NCBI RefSeq assembly: GCF_020523825.1 | Contig: NZ_JAJALK010000009.1 | Span: 1 to 64,000 of the forward strand | DNA: 64,000 nucleotides | Source: Methylobacterium brachiatum | GTDB taxonomy: Bacteria; Pseudomonadota; Alphaproteobacteria; Rhizobiales; Beijerinckiaceae | Reading direction: 5' to 3' | Shown: in pieces, positions 26,614 to 36,939 of the stretch | How positions within the stretch are numbered: position 1 is the first letter of the stretch | How the letters are laid out: each line of letters opens with the position of its first letter | Program-made: the position numbers and the translations under genes | Notes under the pieces: generated by a model | Databases searched by the model: none | What the model was told of the DNA's origin: nothing | The model's input: the letters and a program-made list of their open reading frames with translations, nothing else

Positions 26614-27546
26614 TCACAGCACCCGCCGCGGGTCGAGGGCGTCGCGCAGGCCGTCGCCGATGAAGTTGATCGACAGGACCGTCAAAAAAATTGCGCCGCC
26701 GGGGAAGAGCGCCCAGTGCGGGGCGACGTCGAGATGGTCCTTGGCGTCGAACAGCAGCCGGCCCCAGGTCGGGATGTCCGGGGGGAAGCCGAGGCCGAGG
26801 AACGAGAGGGTCGATTCCGCGATGATCGCCGCCGAGACCTCGATGGAGGCGGCCACGATCACGGGGCCCAGCGCGTTCGGAAGGATGTGGCGGCGCACGA
26901 GGTGCCCGGTGGTGGCGCCCTGCGAGCGGGAGGCCTCGACGAACTCCTTCTCGCGGAGCGTCAGGAACTGGGCCCGCACCAGCCGGGCGACCGGCATCCA
27001 GCGCAGGCCGCCGATCACCGCGACGATCATGAGGAAGACGCCGCCCTGGACGCCGAAGACGGCCTTCAGGCTGTCCCGGAACAGGTAGATCACCAGCAGC
27101 AGCAAGGGCAGCTGCGGCAGGGACAGGAACAGGTCGGTCAGCCACATCAGCGCCGGATCGAGCATCCGGCGCGACATGCCGGCGAGCGCCCCGACCACGA
27201 CCCCGATCAGGCTCGCCACCGCCATGGCGGCGAAGCCCACCGCCAGCGAGATCCGGCCGCCATAGATCATCCGGGCGAGCAGGTCCTGGCCGAGATCGTC
27301 GGTGCCGAACGGGTGCGCCCAGGACGGCCCCTGGAGCTGGGCGGAGAAGTCGATGTCGTCGATGGCCAGCGGCCAGATCAGGCCGCCGAACAGCACGCCG
27401 CCGACCAGCACCGCCAGCACGGCGACGCTCGCCAGCGCCAGCCGGTGCCGGCGGAAGCGCCGCCAGGTCTCCCGCCCGGGCGAGGCCGGGGCGCGGGCGA
27501 GGGGGGGCGCCTCAACGGAGGGCGATGCGAGGGTCGAGCCAGCCAT
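26614..27546 (-). CDS. Peptide-type ABC transporter permease (DppC-like)
   Basis: A 310-residue inner-membrane permease with about six helices. The N-terminal segment RRFRRHRLALASVAVLAVLV and the HPFGTDDLGQDLLARMIYGG stretch are typical of DppC/OppC proteins. The EAA loop that contacts the ATPase is recognisable around EFVEASRSQGATTGHLVRRH. It begins inside the 3' end of the DppB-like gene (35-base overlap), so the two permeases are translationally linked. Confidence 0.92.
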   Translation of the reverse strand: MAGSTLASPSVEAPPLARAPASPGRETWRRFRRHRLALASVAVLAVLVGGVLFGGLIWPLAIDDIDFSAQLQGPSWAHPFGTDDLGQDLLARMIYGGRISLAVGFAAMAVASLIGVVVGALAGMSRRMLDPALMWLTDLFLSLPQLPLLLLVIYLFRDSLKAVFGVQGGVFLMIVAVIGGLRWMPVARLVRAQFLTLREKEFVEASRSQGATTGHLVRRHILPNALGPVIVAASIEVSAAIIAESTLSFLGLGFPPDIPTWGRLLFDAKDHLDVAPHWALFPGGAIFLTVLSINFIGDGLRDALDPRRVL

Positions 27547-28471
27547 AGAGCAGGTCCGCGACGAGGTTGAACAGGACGACGAGGCCGGCGAACACGAAGG
27601 TCACGGCCATCACCACCGGGGTGTCGTTGGCCAGCATCGCGTCGATCAGCAGGGAGCCGATGCCGGGGATCCGGAAGATCTGCTCGGTGACGATGGCGCC
27701 GCCGAACACCGCCGGGATCTGGAGGGCGACGAGCGTCACCACCGGGATCAGGGCGTTGCGGGCGATGTGCCGGCGGGTGACCGTGCCCTCGGTGAGCCCC
27801 TTGGCCCGGGCGGTGGTGACGTAGTCGAGGCGGGCGACGTCCAGCGCCGAGGCGCGCACGTAGCGGGTGTAGGAGGCGGCCTGGAAGAAGCCCAGAACCG
27901 CCACCGGCATGATCGCCTGGCGGACGTTCTCCCAGGCCCAGGCCAGGCCGGTGCCGGGCAGGTCGGCCTGGTAGACGAAGGGCAGCCAGCCGAGCTTGAT
28001 CGAGAACAGCAGGATGAACAGCAGGCCGGTGAAGAAGGTCGGCAGCGAGAAGCCGACGAAGGCCAGGGTGTTGGCGACCTGGTCGGCCAGCGAGTAGGGC
28101 CGGCGGGCGGCGTAGAGGCCGACCGGGACCGCCACCAGCAGCGCCAGGATCTGCGAGGAGCCGACCACGAACAGGGTGGTGGGCAGCCGCTGCAGGATCA
28201 GCGTGTCGACGTTGACCCGGCTGGCGAAGGAGAACCCCCAATCCCCGTGCAGCATCGCCCAGAGCCAGCGCAGGTAGCGGGTGAAGATCGGGTCATCGAG
28301 GCCGAACTTCAGGCGCAGGGCCGCGCGCACCTCCGGGGGCACGTTTGGGTTGGCGGCGAGCTCGCCGAACGGATCGCCCGGCGCGAGCGCCAGGACGACG
28401 AACAGGATCAGGCTGATCCCAAGCAGGCTCGGGATCGCGATCAGCAGCCTGCGCAGGATGTAGGCGCCCAT
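27512..28471 (-). CDS. Peptide-type ABC transporter permease (DppB-like)
   Basis: A 319-residue partner permease. It opens with YILRRLLIAIPSLLGISLIL and contains LAPGDPFGEL, the usual DppB landmarks, six helices and an EAA loop near DYVTTARAKGLTEGTVTRRH. With the DppC-like protein it forms the transmembrane channel. The binding-protein gene lies 34 bases upstream in the same direction. Confidence 0.92.
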   Translation of the reverse strand: MGAYILRRLLIAIPSLLGISLILFVVLALAPGDPFGELAANPNVPPEVRAALRLKFGLDDPIFTRYLRWLWAMLHGDWGFSFASRVNVDTLILQRLPTTLFVVGSSQILALLVAVPVGLYAARRPYSLADQVANTLAFVGFSLPTFFTGLLFILLFSIKLGWLPFVYQADLPGTGLAWAWENVRQAIMPVAVLGFFQAASYTRYVRASALDVARLDYVTTARAKGLTEGTVTRRHIARNALIPVVTLVALQIPAVFGGAIVTEQIFRIPGIGSLLIDAMLANDTPVVMAVTFVFAGLVVLFNLVADLLYGWLDPRIALR

Positions 28472-28505
28472 GGTTGTGCCTCGATTCTCGGCGCGCGGCT
28501 CCCGC

Positions 28506-30296
28506 TCAGGCCTCCCGGCTCCAATCCGGCAGGAAGGACAGGTCGTTGTCCCAGCCGCTGCGCGGCGCCACCAGCTTGGCGGCGGCCCCCGAGACCTCGG
28601 CCCGGTGGATCAGCGGCAGGATGTTCTCCGAGACCGCGAGGTCGTTGGCCTTGATCAGCAGGGCGGCGCGCTTGACCGGGTCGAGCTCGGACTGGGCGGC
28701 GTTGTAGGCCGCGTCGTACTCGGCGTTGCGCCAGCGCGAGATGTTGCGGCCCTGCCACTTGTTCTCCTTGGTGGCGGCCTCCCAGGAGACGTACTGGAGC
28801 AGCCAGGTCGAGGGATCGGCCTGGGTCATGCTGATCGCGTACATCTCCATGTCCGCGTAGAAATGCGGGAACGTGTCCGGGTTGGCGGTGTCCGAGGAGA
28901 AGAACACCGAGCCGGTGACCGATTTCAGTTCGATCTCGATGCCGGCCTTGGCGGCGGCCTGCTTGATGATCGCCTGGGTCTTCTGGCGCGGGGCGTTGAT
29001 CGAGGTCTGGAACAGCAGCTTCAGCCGCTTGCCGTCCTTGGCCCGGATGCCGTCGGAGCCCTTCTTCCAGCCGGCCTCGTCGAGGAGCGCGTTGGCCTTG
29101 GCCGGATCGAACGCGAAGCTGGTGTTCTTCGAGACGAAGCGCTCCGGGCCGTTGACCGAGTTGGCCGTGGCCCGGCCGGTGCGGCCGTAGATGTAGTCCT
29201 GGATCGACTTGCGATCGACCAGGAGGTTCATCGCGTGGCAGACCTTCGGGTCGGAGAAGGCCGGATGCTTGGTCTTGAGCGAGGAGCGCTCGCCATCGAC
29301 CTCGACGTTCGGGTCGGTGGCGTTGAGCAGCAGGAATTCGAGCTTGCCGCCGTAGACGACGTCGACCCGGCCCTTGCCGCCGGTCTCCAGGCGCTTGAGC
29401 ACCTCGTCCTCGACGAGCAGGTTCCAGGCGTAGTCGTACTCGCCGGTCTGGAGCACGGCCCGGGCCGCCGAGACGGCGTCGCCGCCGCCCTTCATCTCGA
29501 TGCTGTCGAAATACGGCCGGTTCGGCAGGTGGTAGGTCGGGTTGCGCTCGCCGCGGACGATGTCGCCGGGCCGGAATTCGAGGAACCGGTACGGGCCGGT
29601 GCCCACGGGCGCGAGGTTCTGGGGCGCCTCCCGGGACTTGGCGCCCGTATAGGCGGCGAACAGGTGCTTGGGCAGGATCATGCCCACGGTGCCCACGAAG
29701 GCATCACTCCAGTACGGCGTCGGCTTGTCGAACAGGATCCGGACGCTGAGGTCGTCGATCTTCTCGACCTTGCAATCCTTGTAGGAGCCGATCGTCACCG
29801 CGGCGGTGGCCGGGTCGCGGGCATAGGCCCAGGTGAAGACGAGGTCGTCGGCGGTGAGCGGCTTGCCGTCGTGCCACGCCACACCGGGCTTGATCTTCCA
29901 GACCACCGAGCGGCCGTCGGCGGCCAGCCCGCCATTCTCCTTGGACGGGATCTCGGCGGCGAGCACCGGCACGAGGTTGCCGTCCGGGTCCCAGGCCGCC
30001 AGAGGCTCGTAGAAGATCCGCGAGGCCTCCTGGTCCTTGGTGCCGATGGCGAAATGCGGGTTGATCAGGGTCGGCGCCTGCCACCAGAGCAGGCGCAGCG
30101 CGCCGCCGCCGCCGGCCTTGGCCGGCTTGTAGGCGGCCCGGAGATCGGCGGCCATCGCCACCCCGTTCTCGGCCAGCATCAGCCCGGCCAGCGGCGCGGA
30201 GAGCCCGGCCGCCAGCATCCGCTGCACGAAGCCGCGCCGTGACAGGTCCCCGGACTTCACCCGCCCGATGAGCCCGCGCAGATCCCGCTCGTCCAT
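28506..30296 (-). CDS. Peptide-type ABC transporter substrate-binding protein
   Basis: A 596-residue extracytoplasmic binding protein of family 5 (SBP_bac_5). The N terminus has a twin-arginine-like leader (DLSRRGFVQRMLAAGLSAPL) ending near AMAA. The body includes LVPVLAAEIPSKENGG, KPGVAWHDGKPLTADDLVFT and YRFLEFRPGD, standard motifs of oligopeptide/nickel-type binding proteins. The length, somewhat over the usual 500-550, fits a mature protein plus leader. The ATG at 30296 has GGGATCG upstream; the frame is open further but not protein-like. The ligand is not predictable; the divergent amidohydrolase hints at an amide or peptide. Confidence 0.9.
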   Translation of the reverse strand: MDERDLRGLIGRVKSGDLSRRGFVQRMLAAGLSAPLAGLMLAENGVAMAADLRAAYKPAKAGGGGALRLLWWQAPTLINPHFAIGTKDQEASRIFYEPLAAWDPDGNLVPVLAAEIPSKENGGLAADGRSVVWKIKPGVAWHDGKPLTADDLVFTWAYARDPATAAVTIGSYKDCKVEKIDDLSVRILFDKPTPYWSDAFVGTVGMILPKHLFAAYTGAKSREAPQNLAPVGTGPYRFLEFRPGDIVRGERNPTYHLPNRPYFDSIEMKGGGDAVSAARAVLQTGEYDYAWNLLVEDEVLKRLETGGKGRVDVVYGGKLEFLLLNATDPNVEVDGERSSLKTKHPAFSDPKVCHAMNLLVDRKSIQDYIYGRTGRATANSVNGPERFVSKNTSFAFDPAKANALLDEAGWKKGSDGIRAKDGKRLKLLFQTSINAPRQKTQAIIKQAAAKAGIEIELKSVTGSVFFSSDTANPDTFPHFYADMEMYAISMTQADPSTWLLQYVSWEAATKENKWQGRNISRWRNAEYDAAYNAAQSELDPVKRAALLIKANDLAVSENILPLIHRAEVSGAAAKLVAPRSGWDNDLSFLPDWSREA

Positions 30297-30487
30297 GCAT
30301 CGATCCCTGATTGTCGCCGCGACCCGCACAGCATCCTTGTGGGTGCGGCTTTCGCAAGGCTCTTGGCAAGGGGCGCGCCAGTTACGCTTGGAGCGAAACG
30401 TCGTCGCCGGGGCTCGGCAGCTTGGCCCCGGGCCTGCATGACGGGGCTCGATACGGATTCCGGTTGAAGATCTCGAATGGCCTTCCC

Positions 30488-30579
30488 CGTCATTGCGAGC
30501 GCAGCGAAGCAACCCAGGGCAGCGCGCGATCTTGGGCCGTGGCGGATCCCTGGGTCGCTTCGCTGCGCTCGCGATGACG
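30488..30579. repeat. REP-like inverted repeat with 32-bp arms
   Basis: The arms 30488-30519 and 30548-30579 are inverted copies with two mismatches; the core is GAGCGCAGCGAAGCAACCC on the left. The element sits in the divergent region between the ABC operon and the amidohydrolase gene. It differs in sequence from the repeats at 26466 and 32199, so at least two or three repeat families are present. Confidence 0.75.
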
Positions 30580-30685
30580 GTGGGAGGATCGGCCGAGCGA
30601 CCAGACCGGGAACCGTCTGACATGCAGGGTGCGGCACTCGCTATGGTGGTGCGCATCGGCGCGAGACACGCTCGGAGACGACCTG

Positions 30686-32104
30686 ATGGACAACCGCAAC
30701 ACCGTGTGGCGCCACGTGGACGCGCAGAAGGAGCGGCTGATCGCCCTCTCGGAGCGCGTCTGGGGCATGCCGGAGGTTTGCTACACGGAAACGCGCTCCT
30801 GCGCCGAGCACGCGGCGGAGCTGCGCCACCAGGGCTTCCGCGTCACCGAGCAGGTCGCCGGCATCCCCACCGCGGTGATGGGCGAGGCCGGGGAGGGCGG
30901 TCCGGTCATCGCCTTCCTGGGTGAGTACGACGCGCTGCCGGGCCTGTCGCAGGAGGCGGGCGTCGCCGAGCACCGGCCCGTGGAGGCCGGCGGCCACGGC
31001 CATGGCTGCGGCCACAACCTCCTCGGTGCGGCGGCTTTGCTGGCCGCCACCGCCGTGAAGGATTGGCTCGCCGAGACCGGCACCCCCGGCCGCGTGCGCT
31101 ATTACGGCTGCCCGGCCGAGGAGGGCGGGGCCGCCAAGGCGTTCCTGGTCCGGGCGGGCGCCTTCGCGGATGCCGACATCGCGATCTCCTGGCACCCGGG
31201 CAGCTTCTGGGAGGTGGCGCCCCCGGTGGCGCTCGCCAATACCCGGGCGGATTTCATCTTCACCGGCCGGACCGCCCACGCGGCGGCCGCGCCGCATCTC
31301 GGCCGCTCGGCGCTGGACGCGGTGGAGCTGATGAGCGTCGGCGTGAACTACATGCGCGAGCACATGCCCTCCGACGCCCGGGTGCACTACGCCTATCTCG
31401 ACGCTGGCGGCATCGCCCCCAACGTCGTCCAGGCGAGCGCGAAGGTGCGCTACTCGATCCGGGCGCGGGACCTGCCGGGGATGCTCGCCCTGGTCGAGCG
31501 GGTGAAGAAGGTGGCCGAGGGCGCCGCGCTCATGACCGAGACCAGCGTCGAGGTGCGGATCGTCAGCGCCGTGTCGAACCTCCTGGGCAACGACCCGCTG
31601 GAGCGGGCGCTCCACGGGGTCATGGAGGAACTCGGCCCCCCGCATTTCGATGCGGCCGACCGGGCTTTCGCCACGGAGATCCGGTCCACGCTCAGCGACG
31701 GCGACATCGATGCCGTGTTTCGCGCCATCGGGCTGCCGCGCACCGAGGCGCCGCTGGCCGATTTCCTGGTGCCGCTCGACGCCCCGCGCAACCCGGCGGT
31801 GGGCTCCACCGATGTCGGCGACGTGAGCTGGGTGGTGCCGACCGTGCAGGCCCACGCGCCGACCGTGGCGGTGGGCACGCCGTTCCACACCTGGCAGGTG
31901 GTCGCCCAGGGGCGCAGCCCGGCCGCCCACAAGGCGATGGTCCAGGTCGCCAAGGCGATGGCCGCCACCGGCGCCCTGGCGCTCACCGATCCCGCCCTGC
32001 GCGAGGCCGCCAAGGCCGACCTCGCCCGCCGGGTCGGCGCCGCCGGCTACGTCTCGCCGCTCCCCCCGGAGGTGGAGCCGCCGCTGCGGATGTCGGTGGG
32101 GTGA
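30686..32104 (+). CDS. M20-family amidohydrolase (AbgB-like)
   Basis: A 472-residue metal-dependent amidohydrolase. Metal-ligand motifs include GEYDALPGLSQ and HGHGCGHNLLGAA; the catalytic-site Glu pair is in CPAEEGGAAK; and the lid/dimerisation domain has the FTGRTAHAAAAPHLGRSALD motif. Sequence character and length are closest to AbgB-type aminobenzoyl-glutamate hydrolases or related aminoacylases. ATG 30686 has CGGAGACG upstream. It is divergent from a complete peptide-type importer, so it may hydrolyse the imported compound in the cytoplasm. Confidence 0.88.
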   Translation: MDNRNTVWRHVDAQKERLIALSERVWGMPEVCYTETRSCAEHAAELRHQGFRVTEQVAGIPTAVMGEAGEGGPVIAFLGEYDALPGLSQEAGVAEHRPVEAGGHGHGCGHNLLGAAALLAATAVKDWLAETGTPGRVRYYGCPAEEGGAAKAFLVRAGAFADADIAISWHPGSFWEVAPPVALANTRADFIFTGRTAHAAAAPHLGRSALDAVELMSVGVNYMREHMPSDARVHYAYLDAGGIAPNVVQASAKVRYSIRARDLPGMLALVERVKKVAEGAALMTETSVEVRIVSAVSNLLGNDPLERALHGVMEELGPPHFDAADRAFATEIRSTLSDGDIDAVFRAIGLPRTEAPLADFLVPLDAPRNPAVGSTDVGDVSWVVPTVQAHAPTVAVGTPFHTWQVVAQGRSPAAHKAMVQVAKAMAATGALALTDPALREAAKADLARRVGAAGYVSPLPPEVEPPLRMSVG

Positions 32105-32198
32105 GGGTTTGTCTCCATTCCCGTAGGAGACAAGCGCAGATGGACATCGGCTTTGCCCCGAGGGTTCGGAAGTCTCACCGACGCCCGAGCCTTCACCC

Positions 32199-32312
32199 TG
32201 TCATCCCGGGGCCGCGCAGCGGAGCCCGGGATCCATAACCACTGATGGCTCCAGGTCTTGCGTCGGCGGCGGATCTGGATTCCGGGCTCGCCTGCGGCGC
32301 CCCGGAATGACA
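32199..32312. repeat. REP-like inverted repeat with 37-bp arms
   Basis: Imperfect inverted arms at 32199-32235 (TGTCATCCCGGGGCCGCGCA at the left edge) and 32276-32312 (ending GCCCCGGAATGACA). It occupies most of the gap between the amidohydrolase and the nucleotide-sugar dehydrogenase genes. Repeats of this GTCATCCCGGG type are widespread in alphaproteobacterial intergenic DNA. Confidence 0.7.
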
Positions 32313-32422
32313 AGGTGGTTCATCCTGCAACCGTGGCACCACCAACAGTACCCGCATACCGAAACCCGCCGCGAGCGGGTATGACCCGGTCCGGGCTGCA
32401 CGCGCCCCGCACGGCATCACCG

Positions 32423-33739
<1,317 letters not shown>

Positions 33740-33798
33740 AGATGGGAGCCCGCACGGCCGCCGGCCTTGCGATGATGCGGCGGGAGCGGATCCGCGAC

Positions 33799-34383
33799 AT
33801 GCACGAGACGAGCGACATCGATGGGCCGGGGCCGGACTTCGCCGCCCGGCACGCGCGCTATCCCGAGGCGCAGATCCGCAAGATCCTGAACGACACGCGC
33901 ACGATCGCGCTGGTCGGCGCCTCCGCGAACCCGGCCCGCCCGAGCTGGATCGTGCTGAAATACCTGATCGACCGGGGCTACGCGGTCACGCCGGTCAATC
34001 CGGGTCTCGCCGGGCAGGACCTGCTCGGGCGGCGGGTGGTGGCCGCCCTCGCCGACATCCCGGAGCCGATCGACATGGTCGAGATCTTCCGCAATTCCGC
34101 CGCCGCGGGCCCGCTCGTGGACGAGGCGCTCGCCCTCGATCCGCTGCCCAAGGTGATCTGGATGCAGCTCGGCGTGCGCGACGACGCGGCCGCCGCCCGG
34201 GCCGAGGCGCGGGGCGTCACGGTGATCATGAACCGCTGCCCGAAGATCGAGTACGGCCGGCTCTCGGGGGAGATCGGCTGGACCGGGGTGAATTCGCGCA
34301 TCCTCAGCGCGAAGAAGCCGGTTCTGGCCGGCCGCGGCGTCCAGCGGCTCACCATCGCCGAGCGGGGCAAGCGCCCGGACTGA
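33799..34383 (+). CDS. CoA-binding domain protein (YccU-like)
   Basis: A 194-residue protein. After a short hydrophilic N terminus it has the CoA-binding Rossmann fold: IALVGASANPARPSWIVLKY, GYAVTPVNPGLAGQDLLGRR, DMVEIFRNSAAAGPLVDEAL and VIWMQLGVRDDAAAARAEAR. This matches the YccU-like family; these small proteins bind CoA but their role is unclear. In-frame ATGs at 33742 and 33772 are possible; 33799 is chosen because GGAG lies upstream and the earlier residues look untranslated. Only 59 bases separate it from the dehydrogenase. Confidence 0.8.
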   Translation: MHETSDIDGPGPDFAARHARYPEAQIRKILNDTRTIALVGASANPARPSWIVLKYLIDRGYAVTPVNPGLAGQDLLGRRVVAALADIPEPIDMVEIFRNSAAAGPLVDEALALDPLPKVIWMQLGVRDDAAAARAEARGVTVIMNRCPKIEYGRLSGEIGWTGVNSRILSAKKPVLAGRGVQRLTIAERGKRPD

Positions 34384-34388
34384 CCGGC

Positions 34389-34406
34389 GCGGTATCATGA
34401 TACCGC
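34389..34406. promoter_or_regulatory. Perfect 18-bp palindrome
   Basis: GCGGTATCATGATACCGC is a perfect, loop-free palindrome just after the CoA-binding gene and about 50 bases before the ribosomal-protein promoter. A loop-free palindrome suits a dimeric regulator better than a terminator. No known consensus is matched. Confidence 0.45.
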
Positions 34407-34458
34407 TAACGCTAAGCCTTTCGGAAAGAACACATTTTCAGGATTTCGATTTTCCCGG

Positions 34459-34487
34459 TTGACGCGCCGGGCGCGCCCGGCTATCCA
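34459..34487 (+). promoter_or_regulatory. Promoter of rplM-rpsI
   Basis: TTGACG (34459-34464), 17 bases, TATCCA (34482-34487), about 110 bases before the rplM start codon. The leader between them could hold regulation by L13 or by growth rate, but no known structure was recognised. Confidence 0.6.
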
Positions 34488-34599
34488 CCGGCCGTCGCCG
34501 CCGCGTGCCCCCCACGCGGCGGCTCGTTTTTCGGCACCCCGATGCTGTCGGCGCCCCGATCCGTCGGTGCCCGTCGCGTCGGAACCCTGGGATCTCGCC

Positions 34600-35061
34600 A
34601 TGAAGACCACCTCGCTGAAACCCGCCGAGGTCGACAAGAAGTGGATCGTGATCGACGCGGAGGGCCTCGTCGTTGGCCGTCTCGCCTCGATCGTCGCCAT
34701 GCGCCTGCGCGGCAAGCACAAGGCCGCCTACACGCCCCACGTCGATTGCGGTGACCACGTCATTGTCGTCAACGCGGACAAGGTGAAGTTCACCGGCCGC
34801 AAGTACGTCCAGAAGCGCTACTACTACCACACCGGCTACCCGGGCGGTATCAAGGAGCGTACGGCCAAGTTCATCCTCGAAGGGCGCTTCCCCGAGCGCG
34901 TCGTCGAGAAGGCCGTCGAGCGCATGCTGCCCCGCGGCCCGCTCTTCCGGCAGATCCTCGGCAACCTCCGCGTCTACAAGGGCGCCGAGCACCCGCACGT
35001 CGCCCAGCAGCCGCAAGCGCTCGACGTCGGCGCCCTCAACCGCAAGAACGTGAGCGCTTGA
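34600..35061 (+). CDS. rplM: 50S ribosomal protein L13
   Basis: A 153-residue ribosomal protein of the large subunit. KKWIVIDAEGLVVGRLAS, GDHVIVVNADKVKFTGRK, YYYHTGYPGGIKERTA and ERMLPRGPLFRQIL are diagnostic L13 motifs. It binds 23S rRNA early in 50S assembly. The frame is open upstream, but ATG 34600 begins the conserved protein. It is followed after two bases by rpsI, the usual bacterial pair. Confidence 0.98.
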   Translation: MKTTSLKPAEVDKKWIVIDAEGLVVGRLASIVAMRLRGKHKAAYTPHVDCGDHVIVVNADKVKFTGRKYVQKRYYYHTGYPGGIKERTAKFILEGRFPERVVEKAVERMLPRGPLFRQILGNLRVYKGAEHPHVAQQPQALDVGALNRKNVSA

Positions 35062-35063
35062 TC

Positions 35064-35549
35064 ATGGCGACCCTGCAGTCCCTCGCCGACCTCAACCGGG
35101 CGAATACCGGCGCGGTCGACCCCGCCAACGAGGCCCCGGTCCACGTCCAGAAGCTGGACGCCCAGGGCCGCGCCTACGCCACCGGCAAGCGCAAGGACGC
35201 GGTCGCCCGCGTCTGGATCAAGCCCGGCAAGGGCACGGTCACGATCAACAAGCGCCCGGTCGAGGTCTACTTCGCCCGCCCGGTGCTGCGCATGATCCTG
35301 CGCCAGCCGCTGGAAATCGCCAACCGCGTCGACCAGTACGACATCAACGTCACGGTCGCCGGCGGCGGTCTCTCGGGTCAGGCCGGCGCCGTGCGCCACG
35401 GCCTCTCGAAGGCGCTGACCTACTACGAGCCGGAGCTGCGCGCCCCGCTCAAGCGTGAGGGCTTCCTCACCCGCGACGCCCGCGTCGTCGAGCGCAAGAA
35501 GTACGGCCGCAAGAAGGCTCGCCGCAGCTTCCAGTTCTCGAAGCGCTGA
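35064..35549 (+). CDS. rpsI: 30S ribosomal protein S9
   Basis: A 161-residue small-subunit protein with the typical alphaproteobacterial N-terminal extension of about 35 residues before the conserved AYATGKRKDAVARVWIKPG. The C terminus KKYGRKKARRSFQFSKR carries the universal SKR tail that reaches the P-site tRNA. Stop and start of the pair are two bases apart, and a strong terminator follows. Confidence 0.98.
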   Translation: MATLQSLADLNRANTGAVDPANEAPVHVQKLDAQGRAYATGKRKDAVARVWIKPGKGTVTINKRPVEVYFARPVLRMILRQPLEIANRVDQYDINVTVAGGGLSGQAGAVRHGLSKALTYYEPELRAPLKREGFLTRDARVVERKKYGRKKARRSFQFSKR

Positions 35550-35578
35550 TCCGCGGCTTCATCGACGGTTCGGAGACG

Positions 35579-35607
35579 GGCGGTTCCTGCGGGAGCCGCC
35601 CTTTTTC
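35579..35607 (+). terminator. Rho-independent terminator after rpsI
   Basis: GGGCGG (35579-35584) pairs with CCGCCC (35597-35602), with further TTCC/GGAG-side pairing, followed by TTTTT. Confidence 0.85.
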
Positions 35608-35741
35608 GTTGGCCGGCCACGGACCGCGGGGCGGGGTTCGGCGGCCATCGGTCGGGGTGGGCTCAGCTCCGGGCCAGATCGACGTGTCAGATCGGTCGTC
35701 CGTCATCGACGCCGTCGGCCGCACCTGGAGCCTTGATCCGG

Positions 35742-36635
35742 ATGAACAGACGCCGTGCCCTCGCCACCGGTCTCGGTCTCGGCCTTGCCGTCGGGCGCGC
35801 CTCCGCGGCGGGGCCGCTGCCGGGGCCCCGCTTCGTCAACACCGTGCTGCTGGGCGGATCGCCCGAGGAGAAGCTGCGCGCCGCCCGGGCCGCGGGCTTC
35901 GATCAGGTCGAGCTCTGGTCCTCCGACGTGGAGCGCGCCGAGGACGGGGCGGCGGGCCTGCGCGCCCGTGTCGCCGCCCTCGGCCTCGGCCTCACCGACT
36001 ACCAGGTGCTGCTCGATTTCGACGGGGCACCCGGCGACAAGCGCGCCGCCAAGCGGAACGAGGCGCTGACCCTGCTCGACACCGCGGCGGCTCTGGGCGC
36101 CGGGACGCTGCTCGTGCCCGCCTCCACGGACCCGGACTGCGATCCGGCCCGCATCACCGAGGATCTGGTCTGGCTGGTGGACGAGGCCCGCCGCCGGGGC
36201 CTCCGGATCGCCTACGAGGGCATGGCCTGGAGCACGGTCAACCCGTCGCTGGTCCAGGCCTGGGCGACGATCCGCGAGCTCGATCCGCGCCATGCCGGCC
36301 TGGTGGTCGACAGCTACCACCTCTTCGTCCGCGGCGAGACGCCGGCCATCCTCGGCGACGTGCCGCCCGAGCGGATCTTCTTGGTGCAGGTCTGCGATGT
36401 CGCGGGCCCGGTGCAGCCGTCGGACTACCGGGAGGTAGCCCGCCACGCGCGCCTCCTCCCGGGCGAGGGGCGCCTGCCGCTAGCGAGCCTCGTCGGAAAG
36501 CTCGCCGCGATCGGCTATCGCGGGCCGGTCGGGCTGGAGGTCTTCAACGATCGGCTCGAGCATGAGCCGCCCGAGGCCGTGGCCAAGCGGGCTTTCGCGG
36601 CGCTGCAGAGCTTGCTGGTCGGCGCAGCGCCGTAG
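35742..36635 (+). CDS. Exported TIM-barrel protein (xylose-isomerase-like)
   Basis: A 297-residue protein starting with a leader (MNRRRALATGLGLGLAVGRA) that resembles a Tat or Sec signal. The remainder is an AP-endonuclease/xylose-isomerase-like TIM barrel: AARAAGFDQVELWSSD, EALTLLDTAAALGAGTLLVP, RRRGLRIAYEGMAWSTVNPS, HAGLVVDSYHLFVRG, PPERIFLVQVCDV and GPVGLEVFNDRLEHEPPE. Metal ligands are likely Glu in IAYEGM, Asp in VVDSYH and Glu in LEVFND. Sugar or inosose isomerases and dehydratases share this fold; the substrate is unknown. ATG 35742 is used with GGAG upstream; TTG 35733 is also in frame. Confidence 0.8.
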   Translation: MNRRRALATGLGLGLAVGRASAAGPLPGPRFVNTVLLGGSPEEKLRAARAAGFDQVELWSSDVERAEDGAAGLRARVAALGLGLTDYQVLLDFDGAPGDKRAAKRNEALTLLDTAAALGAGTLLVPASTDPDCDPARITEDLVWLVDEARRRGLRIAYEGMAWSTVNPSLVQAWATIRELDPRHAGLVVDSYHLFVRGETPAILGDVPPERIFLVQVCDVAGPVQPSDYREVARHARLLPGEGRLPLASLVGKLAAIGYRGPVGLEVFNDRLEHEPPEAVAKRAFAALQSLLVGAAP

Positions 36636-36939
36636 CGCCGTCGGTTCCGCCTGAACGGCCGTCGCAGCCCGACCGTCCTCGCACGCCCGGAGCAACCCAG
36701 GAATCCGCCGCGTCCGGAGCGGGCCCGCCAGGCCGGGTCGCTTCGCGATGATCGCGATGACGGCGCGGGGCCGGATGATCGGAGCCGAGACCGTAAGCCC
36801 CCGCACCACGACACCCGATTACTGACCTAAGTAAAATATACCAGCAGACCGATTGCGCACAAGGGAACCTCCGGTCCCGTCGCCTGTTACCCGCCGCCGA
36901 TCCAGTCCGGGTCGCATCAGGCGGAGCAGACGAACCACC
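36636..36939. other. Intergenic region with degenerate REP-like arm and possible stress promoter
   Basis: The stretch GGGTCGCTTCGCGATGATCG near 36,739 resembles the right arm of the repeat at 30,548, with a decayed left arm near 36,690. Further on, GGAAC (36864-36868) is followed after 17 bases by GTT (36886), which resembles the alphaproteobacterial general-stress (EcfG-type) promoter pattern. Both are weak. Confidence 0.35.
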
